DNA of 32,645 nucleotides from Rhizoclosmatium globosum (GCA_002104985.1 MCGO01000330.1:1-32645), one strand, 5' to 3'; positions 18,654-29,603 are shown, numbered from the stretch's first letter. Numbers and translations: made by a program. The notes: a model not told the origin generated them from the letters alone.

Positions 18654-20223
18654 GCATTTATCTCAAATATTTTTAAATGAGTTGGACTTTATTTTCCCAC
18701 CTAAGTTAAATATTAATAAAGTCGTCAAACTTTTTAACTTAGATTTGCTAAACGTAAAGTCTCTGAGGATCCTACTAAAGATCAGCATAATACTGAATAT
18801 TGTTGGTTTCCTGCTGATTGTCCAATCTCTTATATAAATTTTAAATGATTATCAAGTAATAAGAGCTCTAAGGAGGTTCCAGCATATAGTTTAGTTTTAT
18901 GTAACCCTGACGTATTATATTAGCAATAATATTATAAATTCACAGATTTATAAATAAGCACTCTATTTTCAGGTTTAGAACAATCTCTATAAGAGTTCAT
19001 TCCGCTTCGAATAGCAAGACATTGTGTTTTACCTGCTTCAGTCAAATGTTCTTTTTTAGCAATCAAGAAACATACTTTTCTGAAATCAGCATAATCCAAA
19101 GATTTGTTACCCAAAATGTAATATTTATCAAAAAAAGGAATAATTACATTAATTAGATCCGCAATACCAGACACCACCAATTTACTGTTTGGAGAGCTTT
19201 TCTCACCAGACACACCACCAACCTTACCAAAATAAACCCAAATAGCCCACAAAACATGTTGGTTAGTTACAGATTGGCTGACAGAGAACATGCCTTTAAC
19301 ACTAGTAGTTTTATTAATGAAGAAACTACCATCGCCAGAAACAAATCCTGCAATCCACCAAGGATCCAAAACTACTTGAGAAATCAGGTTATCAACTTCT
19401 GTAGAATAAATACAATCAATTTTTTTGTTTTTATCTACAGGATTTTTGAATTCACCGTAAGGTGCGTTCAAAGACAAAGAAGGCATATTAATACTATAGA
19501 TCATAGCGCGATTTTCAGGCAAAGTATAGTCACGACCAGTATTCATATTAGCCCACAACTGAATAAGTCTGTTATGAGTGTTCTGAGAACTTGTTCCATG
19601 AAGAATAAAGCAAGCTTCACGAAAATCACGGTAATCTAGAGCTTTATTGCCAATGATAGGGAATTTGTCGAAAAATGGAATAATTACGTTAACCAATTCT
19701 CCTACATTAGTGACAGAAAAAACAACCAAATTACTTTTTTTGTCAGTACGTACAATACCTACTTTAAAAAAAGATTTAATAGCCCAAATTACATATTGGT
19801 CGGAAGTTGTAATACTTAGCATAAAACCAGGAGTAATTTTAGATTTAGAATTACCCAAGAAAAAAGAACCCTCTGCTGCGCAGAAACCTGCAATCCAAAA
19901 AGGATTCAGTTGTACTTCATTAATTTTATGTCTAATATCTTCATTAATATCAGCTGGTACCTCTACTACAGCTTTAGAAACTTTAGGTGTTTTAGAAGCT
20001 TCAGTAGAATATTTTGCGAAGTAACGTTTATTAGTAACGTACCCCGGGATAAATGTATAGAAAACCATAGAATAAACTACGTCATAATGACAATAGTTGG
20101 TAAACAATTCAAAGTAATTAATTACTTCATAAACAAATAGAACAATGTTGAATGCGTTATATATAATTAGTCTCTTAAACTATGCCCATTAGAATTTATT
20201 ATAGAGTCATTTATACCTTGTTA
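18654..20223 (-). other. Group I intron in LSU helix 69 (near E. coli 1917)
   Basis: The downstream exon begins TAACGGTACTAAGGTAGCG and the upstream exon ends about GGCCGTGAGGT, so the insertion is in helix 69. The exact junction is ambiguous by a few bases. Core on the minus strand: Q-like AATCAGCAGGAAACC (18803-18823), R TCAGAGACTTTACG (18753-18766), S AATAAAGTCCAAC (18681-18694). GACTT and AAGTC pair as P7. The double-motif LAGLIDADG ORF lies in the 5' part, before the core. Confidence 0.82.
18932..20068 (-). CDS. LAGLIDADG homing endonuclease, double motif, intron-encoded
   Basis: A site-specific DNA endonuclease that would promote spread of its host intron into intron-less LSU alleles. 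It is a single-chain enzyme with two LAGLIDADG_1-like halves. From the TTG at 20107 (391 residues), motif 1 FWIAGFCAAEGSF is at 70-82 (acidic E79) and motif 2 WWIAGFVSGDGSF is at 250-262 (D259). Each half is followed by a conserved VIIPFFDK..I.GNK.LDY.DFR block, as in the I-OnuI type. Both catalytic acidic residues are present, so it may be active. The first in-frame ATG is 20068 (378 residues), which I prefer. The frame is open upstream with no ATG until a TAG near 20182, so a TTG, ATT or ATA start cannot be excluded. It lies wholly inside the helix-69 intron. A frameshifted copy is at 28475-29603. Confidence 0.88.
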   Translation of the reverse strand: MVFYTFIPGYVTNKRYFAKYSTEASKTPKVSKAVVEVPADINEDIRHKINEVQLNPFWIAGFCAAEGSFFLGNSKSKITPGFMLSITTSDQYVIWAIKSFFKVGIVRTDKKSNLVVFSVTNVGELVNVIIPFFDKFPIIGNKALDYRDFREACFILHGTSSQNTHNRLIQLWANMNTGRDYTLPENRAMIYSINMPSLSLNAPYGEFKNPVDKNKKIDCIYSTEVDNLISQVVLDPWWIAGFVSGDGSFFINKTTSVKGMFSVSQSVTNQHVLWAIWVYFGKVGGVSGEKSSPNSKLVVSGIADLINVIIPFFDKYYILGNKSLDYADFRKVCFLIAKKEHLTEAGKTQCLAIRSGMNSYRDCSKPENRVLIYKSVNL

Positions 20224-21274
20224 ACCTCACGGCCAATTATGGGAATCGAACCCACTTATAAACAACTACACTAAAATAACCATATCTACCCAGATTGGGT
20301 TTGCGAGCCCGTTAAGCATGAAGATCAGGTTAGAATCTTCTTTAATGTAAAATAAATAATAATGTTAGCATTTTTATAGCGAAATGCGGAACGCTTAGAT
20401 CGATGCCAATATTAAACACTTAAGTGTCCAGTTACAGCAGCCATTGACTAGAGCTTAGATTATGACAACGCGAATTGGATAATTTTCACTTACTAGCATA
20501 GGGCAGATGACGTTATAAATACTTCCTTATGAAGTTTGCTTATAACTGAGTTCAAAGTCACAGTCGCCTTCCTGTTTGCCGAATTCCTTTTAGATGGGTA
20601 GCTGTACCCCTGCGAACATTCAAGTTCTAGCCCACCAGTGTCGGTTTAAGTATGGTACTTTTATTTCCTGATTGACAAAACCATCCCTAATTAAAGGTTA
20701 GGTACCAAATAACTCAGACGTGCTTAAGACTATCGTCGAAAACCTAGGGCTTGAGGGGAGAGAGATTCTAACTCTCTTTTTTACGTTACTCATGTCAGCA
20801 TTATCAAAGAAAATATATATCTTCTCGTATCGCTACCGCAACATTTGTTGCCCATGGTTAAAGTATATAACATAGAGATCCGTACATTTCTGACAATATG
20901 ACCTAAAGTTTATAAAACTCTTCCTTGTGGTGTTATCCACTCTCTTAAGGGTAGAATCTACTATTCTTACATTATGAAGGTATTTATCAGCTGATTGTCT
21001 TAAATTCACTTAGCTATAATTGGGGAACTTTAACCTATGGATGGAGTTGTTTCTCTCTTGACAATAGACCTTCTCATCTACCGTCTGATATATTATTTAT
21101 CATGTTATCCCTTTATGAGAACAGACTAATCTGGTACTATACTGGATAAAGAAAAGAATAATACAACTACTTAAATAGTTTTCGCGATAAACCAGCTATA
21201 TCCAAGTTCGATAAACATTTCACCACTAATCAACATTCTTCAAAGGATTTTGCAACATCCCACAATTCACCAGT

Positions 21275-22608
21275 TATGAATAAACTGGCATTAGTTAATT
21301 GTAACTTATTAAAGCTAATATATTTATATTTAAACATACTTAAACATATTAGAGCTAATATATAAAAGCTAACTAGCATTAACTAATTTACGCTTTAGCG
21401 CAAGGTAGACTATATCTTCACATATCTATAATATTATATGCTTGTGTACTTATCAGTTTATTGTATATTATTATATTATTTGGGAGTAATTTTATACATC
21501 ATTACAGGAATCATATAAGGAGTAACCAAAGATCTTAGTAGATCCATAGAGTTAACTCTAATGTGAATTGTCCAAGACAAAGGTTTATCACCTTTATATG
21601 GCAATTTATCAAAACCACGAGTTCTAGTGTGAGTTCTAACAGTATTTTGCAAATTAAATTTATCTGCCAAAAGTTTACTCAAAAAAAGAACTTCTGCTTC
21701 AGTGAAGCCATCAGTACTAATACCTGTGCTAGTACGATCCATATAACCGTCGTCCATAATCCAATAAGCCAAACTAATAGGTGTTACGTGGTTAAGCAAT
21801 AGAGGAGATACAAATTTAAGTTTAGAATTTTGATAAAACAGGTCATAATAATAATCAAGTGCAGGCAAACTTCTAGTAGCAAAATAAGAAGTATAACGAC
21901 CTGCTTTAGAAAGAGATACTTTAATATCTTGTTTAGTGATATTGCCATAAATCTCTTTTAGATGTTGTGCATAAATAAGAGGTGCGTCTTTTCCACCTCT
22001 ATGAAAAACCAATCGTGGAAATTTACTGTTCAAGCCTTTTTGAAGATGGCCATCACCCAGCAAATTACCCACAATAGCTTCTTTTTGAAATTGACTCAAA
22101 TCTGGTCTTTTCATAAGTAAATAATATGAGCGTAGGTTACAAAAGTTATAAGCTTAAAAAATATATTTATATATTTATATATTTTGATTATAGGTGATTT
22201 ATAACTTAACTTAATCATAAGTAATTTTACAACTTAATCATAAGAATAGGTGCATACAAAATTAGCCATAATTAACTAAAAATAGCATAATTTAAGTGTA
22301 AAAATGTTATAACAGTTGATAGATTAAATTCCATAAAATTAAATAAATAGAGTTGGGTTTAATTAAATGGAGTAAATAGCGTAAAGAGCTATTTAAGCTT
22401 CAGTAAAGTAAATAATAGTAAATAATAATAAATAAATAAATAAATAATAAATGTTATTAAAGTAAATAATAAATGATATTATGTCGACCATATAGTCGTT
22501 ACGGTTCCTACTAGAAATAAATTTCGTTGGTTACCACGGTATTGGCAAATCCTCCTTATGCAAGTTATTAAAAATAAACTCATAAGGTTGGGCTCTAATG
22601 CTGTTTAC
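21275..22608 (-). other. Group I intron in LSU domain II (near E. coli 700-740)
   Basis: The upstream exon ends around CGACCCGTAACGGT and the downstream exon resumes before GGATGTTGCAAAA, the helix 35 loop. The junctions are known only to within tens of bases. The R element AACGACTATATGGTC is on the minus strand near 22481-22503, and S GAAGATATAGTCTA lies at 21406-21420. GACTA and TAGTC give P7. The ORF lies between R and S, so it sits in the P8 loop, unlike in the helix-69 intron. Confidence 0.75.
21476..22114 (-). CDS. LAGLIDADG_2-type homing endonuclease, intron-encoded
   Basis: A 212-residue protein with two LAGLIDADG motifs: EAIVGNLLGDGHLQ (12-25, D21) near the N terminus and SLAYWIMDDGYM (114-125, D122) in the centre. 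The pattern LLGDGH...AYWIMDDG is that of the LAGLIDADG DNA endonuclease 2 family, different from the helix-69 ORF. It would cut an intron-less LSU gene near the insertion site to start intron homing. ATG 22114 is a normal start and the ORF ends in TAA. It sits in the P8 loop of its intron and is intact here; the second copy at 26419 is broken. It appears potentially functional. Confidence 0.88.
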   Translation of the reverse strand: MKRPDLSQFQKEAIVGNLLGDGHLQKGLNSKFPRLVFHRGGKDAPLIYAQHLKEIYGNITKQDIKVSLSKAGRYTSYFATRSLPALDYYYDLFYQNSKLKFVSPLLLNHVTPISLAYWIMDDGYMDRTSTGISTDGFTEAEVLFLSKLLADKFNLQNTVRTHTRTRGFDKLPYKGDKPLSWTIHIRVNSMDLLRSLVTPYMIPVMMYKITPK

Positions 22609-23160
22609 CGTTACGGGTCGATTAACAAGCAAATGTTTACTTGTTCGGTCTATAAACCTGATGTTGACTGGTTCACCTGGGTTCGGGTCTAATAGTTGGA
22701 ACTTACACTGTTTTCACTCGACTTTCATCTTGCTCCAAGCTATTAACTAACTGACCCATTATGCAATAGGTAAAGAATAAGAGTCTTAACTCCTCTTCTC
22801 TTTAAATGCCAATTGTTTCATGTTCTATTTCACCACACATCCGTGTTACTTTATTCAACTTTCCCTCTCGGTACTATTCACTATCGCCTACTATTTTTAC
22901 TCAGCAAAATCTCCCTAGAGACAAAGTACCGAAGTACCCTGCTTATTATTGAAAACGTATACCTGTTTGGGTATAACAGTTTTCCAGCTTTTATCCTTTC
23001 GCTCTTCACTACTCGGAGAGTTAAGTCATATGACTGTTCTTTAACCAGTTACTTAGATATTTCAGTTCACTGGCTTATTATTGAAGGCTTTAACCTTTGG
23101 ATTGAGTATAAGAAAATAAACATCGCCATTATCCTAACCACACAACTTTTGTTGTCCAAT

Positions 23161-23400
23161 TAATAGTAGTCTAGTAATCCACACTTGGCATCTTTTATGC
23201 TATCTTCCCTCGAATGGAACTTGTCCGTTATTCTTAGTCCTTATAAATATATACTTGTATGTTGGGTATTGTAAGAGTTGAATACTAAGATTAACCGGGT
23301 CACTTCGCTAATATCCCTCATTTCATTCGGTCTATATGACTCGTCTCAAATCAAAGATTTGCCTCCTAAAGTCGGTCGACTCGTGCTACGTTCCTTTGTC
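23161..23400 (-). other. GC-richer block upstream of the LSU rRNA 5' end
   Basis: About 240 bases of clearly higher GC than the flanking AT DNA, containing on the minus strand CGAGTCGACCGACTTTAGG, GACCGAATGAAATGAGG and GCGAAGTGACCCGG. It could be a 5' extension of the LSU rRNA or a separate structured RNA. I looked for the GAAAGTCC and ACAGAA signatures of RNase P RNA and did not find them. Confidence 0.45.
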
Positions 23401-23787
23401 ACAAGTTTAAATAATTTGTCATAAGTTTAAATAATTTGTCACAAGTTTAAATAATTTGTTATTATAATTAATTATTAAAAATATATTAAGATATTTTTTA
23501 AATAATTTGTTATTATAATTAATTATTAAAAATATATTAAGATATTTGATTATATAAAATATAAATATATATTAAGATATTAAATATATTAAGATATGCA
23601 ACTTTATATATAAATCAATATTTGTGAATATATCCAATTAACTATTAGGAAAATGCTCGTATATACTTATATTAACTATTAGGTAAATGCCCTACTATAT
23701 TTATATTAATCAATTTAGTTAAATTAAATAACACGTATTTAATAATTATGTACTCATAACAACTAACAATAATAAAATAATTATTAA

Positions 23788-23870
23788 TCAATAAAATATA
23801 TATAATATCAATAAAATATATATAATATTAATAAAATATATATAATATCAATAAATTATATATAATATCA
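23788..23870 (+). repeat. Tandem repeat, 4 x 20 bp
   Basis: Unit TCAATAAAATATATATAATA with one or two changes per copy. Confidence 0.85.
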
Positions 23871-24054
23871 AGATTATACATTAGATTAAAGGGACTACAG
23901 TCTTGAGCCACTATTTAGATTATATGATAAAGTATATTTAAATATAATGTTATTTATTCTATTTACGTCGTGATTAACTTATAAATAAAAACTCTTATTA
24001 AATTATATTTATTAACCTAGTAAATCATATTACCAACGTAATTAATAACAAGTG

Positions 24055-24140
24055 CTTGCGGCTTATATAAAGGATATGCGTTTGCGGTTTATGTTTAAGG
24101 TTACTGTGGCCTATATTTATGATATGCGTTTGCGGCTTAT
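24055..24140 (+). repeat. GC-containing TTGCGG(C/T)TTAT repeats
   Basis: GATATGCGTTTGCGG followed by (C/T)TTAT occurs twice, plus a related GTGCTTGCGGCTTAT, about 100-190 bp from the turning point of the inverted repeat. Confidence 0.65.
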
Positions 24141-24190
24141 TAACTCAATTAAATTATTTAAGTTAATTATTTAAGTTAATTATTTAAGTC

Positions 24191-24208
24191 AAATATCTTA
24201 AGATATTT
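24191..24208. repeat. 18-bp palindrome AAATATCTTAAGATATTT
   Basis: Exact copy close to the inverted-repeat centre; its mirror is at 24335-24352. Confidence 0.85.
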
Positions 24209-24214
24209 GTTTAA

Positions 24215-24227
24215 CAGTCGTAAACTG
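24215..24227. repeat. Hairpin element CAGT-CGTAA-ACTG
   Basis: A variant with the inner stem pair lost. It is mirrored at 24315-24327 on the right arm. Confidence 0.7.
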
Positions 24228-24240
24228 TCTAATTCTCAAC

Positions 24241-24302
24241 CAATTATATATGGAATATTAACCAAATTAATATTATTTAATTCTCAACCAATTATATATA
24301 AT
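24241..24302. other. Spacer at the centre of the inverted repeat
   Basis: About 62 bases between the arms. It holds a second copy of TAATTCTCAACCAATTATAT (24278; the first is at 24230) and a hairpin AATATTA-ACCAAAT-TAATATT at 24254-24273. The right arm side reads ATATATAATGTTGAGAATTA, an imperfect complement of the same repeat, so the pairing can continue into the spacer. Confidence 0.75.
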
Positions 24303-26418
24303 GTTGAGAATTAGACAGTTTACGACTGTTAAACAAATATCTTAAGATATTTGACTTAAATAATTAACTAAAAATTAACTTAAATAATTTAATTGAGTTA
24401 ATAAGCCGCAAACGCATATCATAAATATAGGCCACAGTAACCTTAAACATAAACCGCAAACGCATATCCTTTATATAAGCCGCAAGCACTTGTTATTAAT
24501 TACGTTGGTAATATGATTTACTAGGTTAATAAATATAATTAATAAGAGTTTTTATTTATAAGTTAATCACGACGTAAATAGAATAAATAACATTATATTT
24601 AAATATACTTTATCATATAATCTAAATAGTGGCTCAAGACTGTAGTCCCTTAATCTAATGTATAATTTGATATTATATATAATTTATTGATATTATATAT
24701 ATTTTATTAATATTATATATATTTTATTGATATTATATATATTTTATTGATTAATAATTATTTTATTATTGTTAGTTGTTATGAGTACATAATTATTAAA
24801 TACGTGTTATTTAATTTAACTAAATTGATTAATATAAATATAGTAGGGCATTTACCTAATAGTTAATATAAGTATATACGAGCATTTTCCTAATAGTTAA
24901 TTGGATATATTCACAAATATTGATTTATATATAAAGTTGCATATCTTAATATATTTAATATCTTAATATATATTTATATTTTATATAATCAAATATCTTA
25001 ATATATTTTTAATAATTAATTATAATAACAAATTATTTAAAAAATATCTTAATATATTTTTAATAATTAATTATAATAACAAATTATTTAAACTTGTGAC
25101 AAATTATTTAAACTTATGACAAATTATTTAAACTTGTGACAAAGGAACGTAGCACGAGTCGACCGACTTTAGGAGGCAAATCTTTGATTTGAGACGAGTC
25201 ATATAGACCGAATGAAATGAGGGATATTAGCGAAGTGACCCGGTTAATCTTAGTATTCAACTCTTACAATACCCAACATACAAGTATATATTTATAAGGA
25301 CTAGAATAACGGACAAGTTCCATTCGAGGGAAGATAGCATAAAAGATGCCAAGTGTGGATTACTAGACTACTATTAATTGGACAACAAAAGTTGTGTGGT
25401 TAGGATAATGGCGATGTTTATTTTCTTATACTCAATCCAAAGGTTAAAGCCTTCAATAATAAGCCAGTGAACTGAAATATCTAAGTAACTGGTTAAAGAA
25501 CAGTCATATGACTTAACTCTCCGAGTAGTGAAGAGCGAAAGGATAAAAGCTGGAAAACTGTTATACCCAAACAGGTATACGTTTTCAATAATAAGCAGGG
25601 TACTTCGGTACTTTGTCTCTAGGGAGATTTTGCTGAGTAAAAATAGTAGGCGATAGTGAAATAGTACCGAGAGGGAAAGTTGAATAAAGTAACACGGATG
25701 TGTGGTGAAATAGAACATGAAACAATTGGCATTTAAAGAGAAGAGGAGTTAAGACTCTTATTCTTTACCTATTGCATAATGGGTCAGTTAGTTAATAGCT
25801 TGGAGCAAGATGAAAGTCGAGTGAAAACAGTGTAAGTTCCAACTATTAGACCCGAACCCAGGTGAACCAGTCAACATCAGGTTTATAGACCGAACAGTAA
25901 ACATTTGCTTGTTAATCGACCCGTAACGGTAACAGCATTAGAGCCCAACCTTATGAGTTTATTTTTAATAACTTGCATAAGGAGGATTTGCCAATACCGT
26001 GGTAACCAACGAAATTTATTTCTAGTAGGAACGTAACGACTATATGGTCGACATAATATCATTTATTATTTACTTTAATAACATTTATTATTTATTTATT
26101 TATTTATTATTATTTACTATTATTTACTTTACTGAAGCTTAAATAGCTCTTTACGCTATTTACTCCATTTAATTAAACCCAACTCTATTTATTTAATTTA
26201 TGGAATTTAATTATCAACTGTTATAACATTTTTACACTTAAATTATGCTATTTTTAGTTAATTATGGCTAATTTTGTATGCACCTATTCTTATGATTAAG
26301 TTGTAAAATTACTTATGATTAAGTTAAGTTATAAATCACCTATAATCAAAATATATAAATATATAAATATATTTTTTAAGCTTATAACTTTTGTAACCTA
26401 CGCTCATATTATTTACTT

Positions 26419-27071
26419 ATGAAAAGACCAGATTTGAGTCAATTTCAAAAAGAAGCTATTGTGGGTAATTTGCTGGGTGATGGCCATCTTCAAAAAGGCT
26501 TGAACAGTAAATTTCCACGATTGGTTTTTCATAGAGGTGGAAAAGACGCACCTCTTATTTATGCACAACATCTAAAAGAGATTTATGGCAATATCACTAA
26601 ACAAGATATTAAAGTATCTCTTTCTAAAGCAGGTCGTTATACTTCTTATTTTGCTACTAGAAAGTTTGCCTGCACTTGATTATTATTATGACCTGTTTTA
26701 TCAAAATTCTAAACTTAAATTTGTATCTCCTCTATTGCTTAACACGTAACACCTATTGTTTGGCTTATTGGATTATGGACGAACGGTTATCATGGATCGT
26801 ACTAGCACAGGTATTAGTACTGATGGCTTCACTGAAGCAAGAAGTTCTTTTTTTTGAGTAAACTTTGCGCAGATAAATTTTAATTTGCAAAATTTTACTG
26901 TAGAACTCAACACTAGAACTTCGTGTTTTGATAAAATTGCCATATAAATGTGATAAACCATTTGTCTTGCGACAATTCACATTAAGTTAACTCTATGGAT
27001 CTTTTATACTAAGATCTTTTGGTTACTCCTTATATGTTCCTGTAATGATTGTATAAAATTATCCCAAATAA
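26419..27071 (+). pseudogene. Frameshifted copy of the LAGLIDADG_2 endonuclease
   Basis: The first 81 codons match the intact ORF. An extra A in CTAGAAAG near 26660 then shifts the frame and stops it within a few codons. Further indels follow near 26745, 26780, 26850 (a T run) and later. Motif 1 survives in the open part; motif 2 falls in other frames. Confidence 0.85.
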
Positions 27072-28474
27072 TATTAATAATATACAATAAACTGATAAGA
27101 CACAAGCATATAATATTTAGATATGTGAAGATATAGTCTACCTTGCCGTAAAGCGTAAATAGTTAATGCAGTTAGCTTTATATATTAGCTCTAATATTGT
27201 TTAAGTATGTTTAAATATAAAATATATTACTTTTAATAAGTTACAATTAACTAATTTTTGCCAGTTTATTCATAACTGGTGATTGTGGGATGTTGCAAAA
27301 TCCTTTGAAGAATGTTGATTAGTGGTGAAATGTTTATCGAACTTGGATATAGCTGGTTTATCGCGAAACTATTTAAGTAGTTGTATTATTCTTTTCTTTA
27401 TCCAGTATAGTACCAGATTAGTCTGTTCTCATAAAGGGATAACATGATAAATAATATATCAGACGGTAGATGAGAAGGTCTATTGTCAAGAGAGAAACAA
27501 CTCCATCCATAGGTTAAAGTTCCCCAATTATAGCTAAGTGAATTTAAGACAATCAGCTGATAAATACCTTCATAATGTAAGAATAGTAGATTCTACCCTT
27601 AAGAGAGTGGATAACACCACAAGGAAGAGTTTTATAAACTTTAGGTCATATTGTCAGAAATGTACGGATCTCTATGTTATATACTTTAACCATGGGCAAC
27701 AAATGTTGCGGTAGCGATACGAGAAGATATATATTTTCTTTGATAATGCTGACATGAGTAACGTAAAAAAGAGAGTTAGAATCTCTCTCCCCTCAAGCCT
27801 AGGTTTTCGACGATAGTCTTAAGCACGTCTGAGTTATTTGGTACCTAACCTTTAATTAGGGATGGTTTTGTCAATCAGGAAATAAAAGTACCATACTTAA
27901 ACCGACACTGGTGGGCCTAGAACTTGAATGTTCGCAGGGGTACAGCTACCCATCTAAAAGGAATTCGGCAAACAGGAAGGCGACTGTGACTTGAACTCAG
28001 TTATAAGCAAACTTCATAAGGAAGTATTTATAACGTCATCTGCCCTATGCTAGTAAGTGAAAATTATCCAATTCGCGTTGTCATAATCTAAGCTCTAGTC
28101 AATGGCTGCTGTAACTGGACACTTAAGTGTTTAATATTGGCATCGATCTAAGCGTTCCGCATTTCGCTATAAAATGCTAACATTATTATTTATTTTACAT
28201 TAAAGAAGATTCTAACCTGATCTTCATGCTTAACGGGCTCGCAAACCCAATCTGGGTAGATATGGTTATTTTAGTGTAGTTGTTTATAAGTGGGTTCGAT
28301 TCCCATAATTGGCCGTGAGGTTAACAAGGTATAAATGACTCTATAATAAATTCTAATGGGCATAGTTTAAGAGACTAATTATATATAACGCATTCACATT
28401 GTTCTATTTGTTTATGAAGTAATTATTACTTTGAATTGTTTACCAACTATTGTCATTATGACGTAGTTTATTCT

Positions 28475-29603
28475 ATGGTTTTCTATACATTTATCCCGGG
28501 GTACGTTACTAATAAACGTTACTTCGCAAATATTCTACTGAAGCTTCTAAAACACCTAAAGTTTCTAAAGCTGTAGTAGAGGTACCAGCTGATATTAATG
28601 AAGATATTAGACATAAAATTAATGAAGTACAACTGAATCCTTTTTGGATTGCAGGTTTCTGCGCAGCAGAGGGTTTTTTTTTCTTGGGTAATTCTCAAAT
28701 CTAAAATTACTCCCTGGTTTTATGCTAAGTATTACAACTTCCGACCAATATGTAATTTGGGCTATTAAATTTTTTTTTAAAGTAGGTATTGTACGTACTG
28801 ACAAAAAGTAATTTGGTTGTTTTTTCTGTCACTAATGTAGGAGAATGGTTAACGTAATTATTCCATTTTTCGACAATTCCCTATCATTGGCAATAAAGCT
28901 CTAGATTACCGTGATTTTCGTGAAGCTTGCTTTATTCTTCATGGAACAGTTCTCAGAACACTCATAACAGACTTATTCAGTTGTGGCTAATATGAATACT
29001 GGTCGTGACTATACTTTGCCTGAAATCGCGCTATGATCTATAGTATTAATATGCCTTCTTTGTCTTTGAACGCACCTTACGGTGAATTCAAAATCCTGTA
29101 GATAAAAACAAAAAATTGATTGTATTTATTCTACAGAAGTTGATAACCTGATTTCTCAAGTAGTTTTGGATCCTTGGTGGATTGCAGGATTTGTTTCTGG
29201 CGATGGTAGTTTCTTCATTAATAAAACTACTAGTGTTAAAGGCATGTTCTCTGTCAGCCAATCTGTAACTAACCAACATGTTTTGTGGGCTATTTGGGTT
29301 TATTTTGGTAAGGTTGGTGGTGTGTCTGGTGAGAAAAGCTCTCCAAACAGTAAATTGGTGGTGTCTGGTATTGCGGATCTAATTAATGTAATTATTCCTT
29401 TTTTTGATAAATATTACATTTTGGGTAACAAATCTTTGGATTATGCTGATTTCAGAAAAGTATGTTTTCTTGATTGCTAAAAAAGAACATTTGACTGAAG
29501 CAGGTAAAAACACAATGTCTTGCTATTCGAAGCGGAATGAACTCTTATAGAGATTGTTCTAAACCTGAAATAGAGTGCTTATTTATAAATCTGTGAATTT
29601 ATA
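28475..29603 (+). pseudogene. Frameshifted copy of the double-motif LAGLIDADG endonuclease
   Basis: Homologous along its length to the ORF at 18932-20068 but broken by several indels, for example a lost A in TTCGCAAATATTC near 28530 and an altered T run near 28675. Only one longer piece stays open (29166-29480), covering motif 2 and about 100 codons. Confidence 0.85.

Larger units (their letters stand above)
17255..23160 (-). rRNA. rnl: Mitochondrial large-subunit ribosomal RNA, three introns
   Basis: The LSU rRNA of the mitochondrial ribosome, recognised on the minus strand by 23S blocks. Near the 5' end are GAACTGAAATATCTAAGTAA (E. coli 190s), AGCGAAAGG and GTGAAATAGAACATGAAAC (E. coli 650s). 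Then come GATATAGCTGGTT (E. coli 810s), ATGCTGACATGAGTAACG (domain III start), ACCGACACTGGTGGG (domain IV), ACTAAGGTAGCGAAATTCCTT (1920s), GACGGGAAGACCC (2060s) and AGGGATAACAGGCTG (2440s). The peptidyl-transferase region CGATGTCGACTC follows, then GTACGAGAGGACC (sarcin-ricin loop) near 17510. Exons run approximately 23160-22609, 21275-20224, 18653-18170 and 17668-17255. The 5' and 3' ends are estimates. A 116-codon plus-strand ORF over exon 1 is spurious. Confidence 0.94.
23401..24189. other. AT-rich region with nested palindromes and tandem repeats
   Basis: No gene was found. Triplicate TTTAAATAATTTGTC units lie at 23405-23460. Four AAATATATTAAGATATT-like variants of the 18-bp palindrome lie between 23478 and 23600. 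A 4 x 20 bp array at 23788-23870 contains AATAAAATATATATAATAT. GATATGCGTTTGCGG motifs lie at 24055-24140. Confidence 0.6.
15867..24240 (+). repeat. Left arm of a giant inverted repeat (about 8.4 kb)
   Basis: Reads as the reverse complement of 24303-32645. It carries the intact LSU rRNA gene, three introns and both full-length endonuclease ORFs, so it is the reliable arm. Confidence 0.95.

Noticed and set aside
19256..20140. Plus-strand ORFs of 76-127 codons opposite the double-motif endonuclease
   Set aside because: Antisense shadows of a clear LAGLIDADG coding region.
20240..20275. A T-arm-like sequence on the minus strand (GTGGG-TTCGATT-CCCAT) suggesting a tRNA inside the LSU gene
   Set aside because: No anticodon arm can be formed around it, and the sequence aligns with the LSU helix 68-69 region (TCGAAGCCCCGG...GGCCGT in E. 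coli), so it is rRNA.
22813..23163. A 116-codon ORF antisense to LSU exon 1, repeated in the right arm at 25374-25718
   Set aside because: The DNA matches LSU domain I-II rRNA on the other strand. The ORF is open by chance and its presence in both arms only reflects the inverted repeat.
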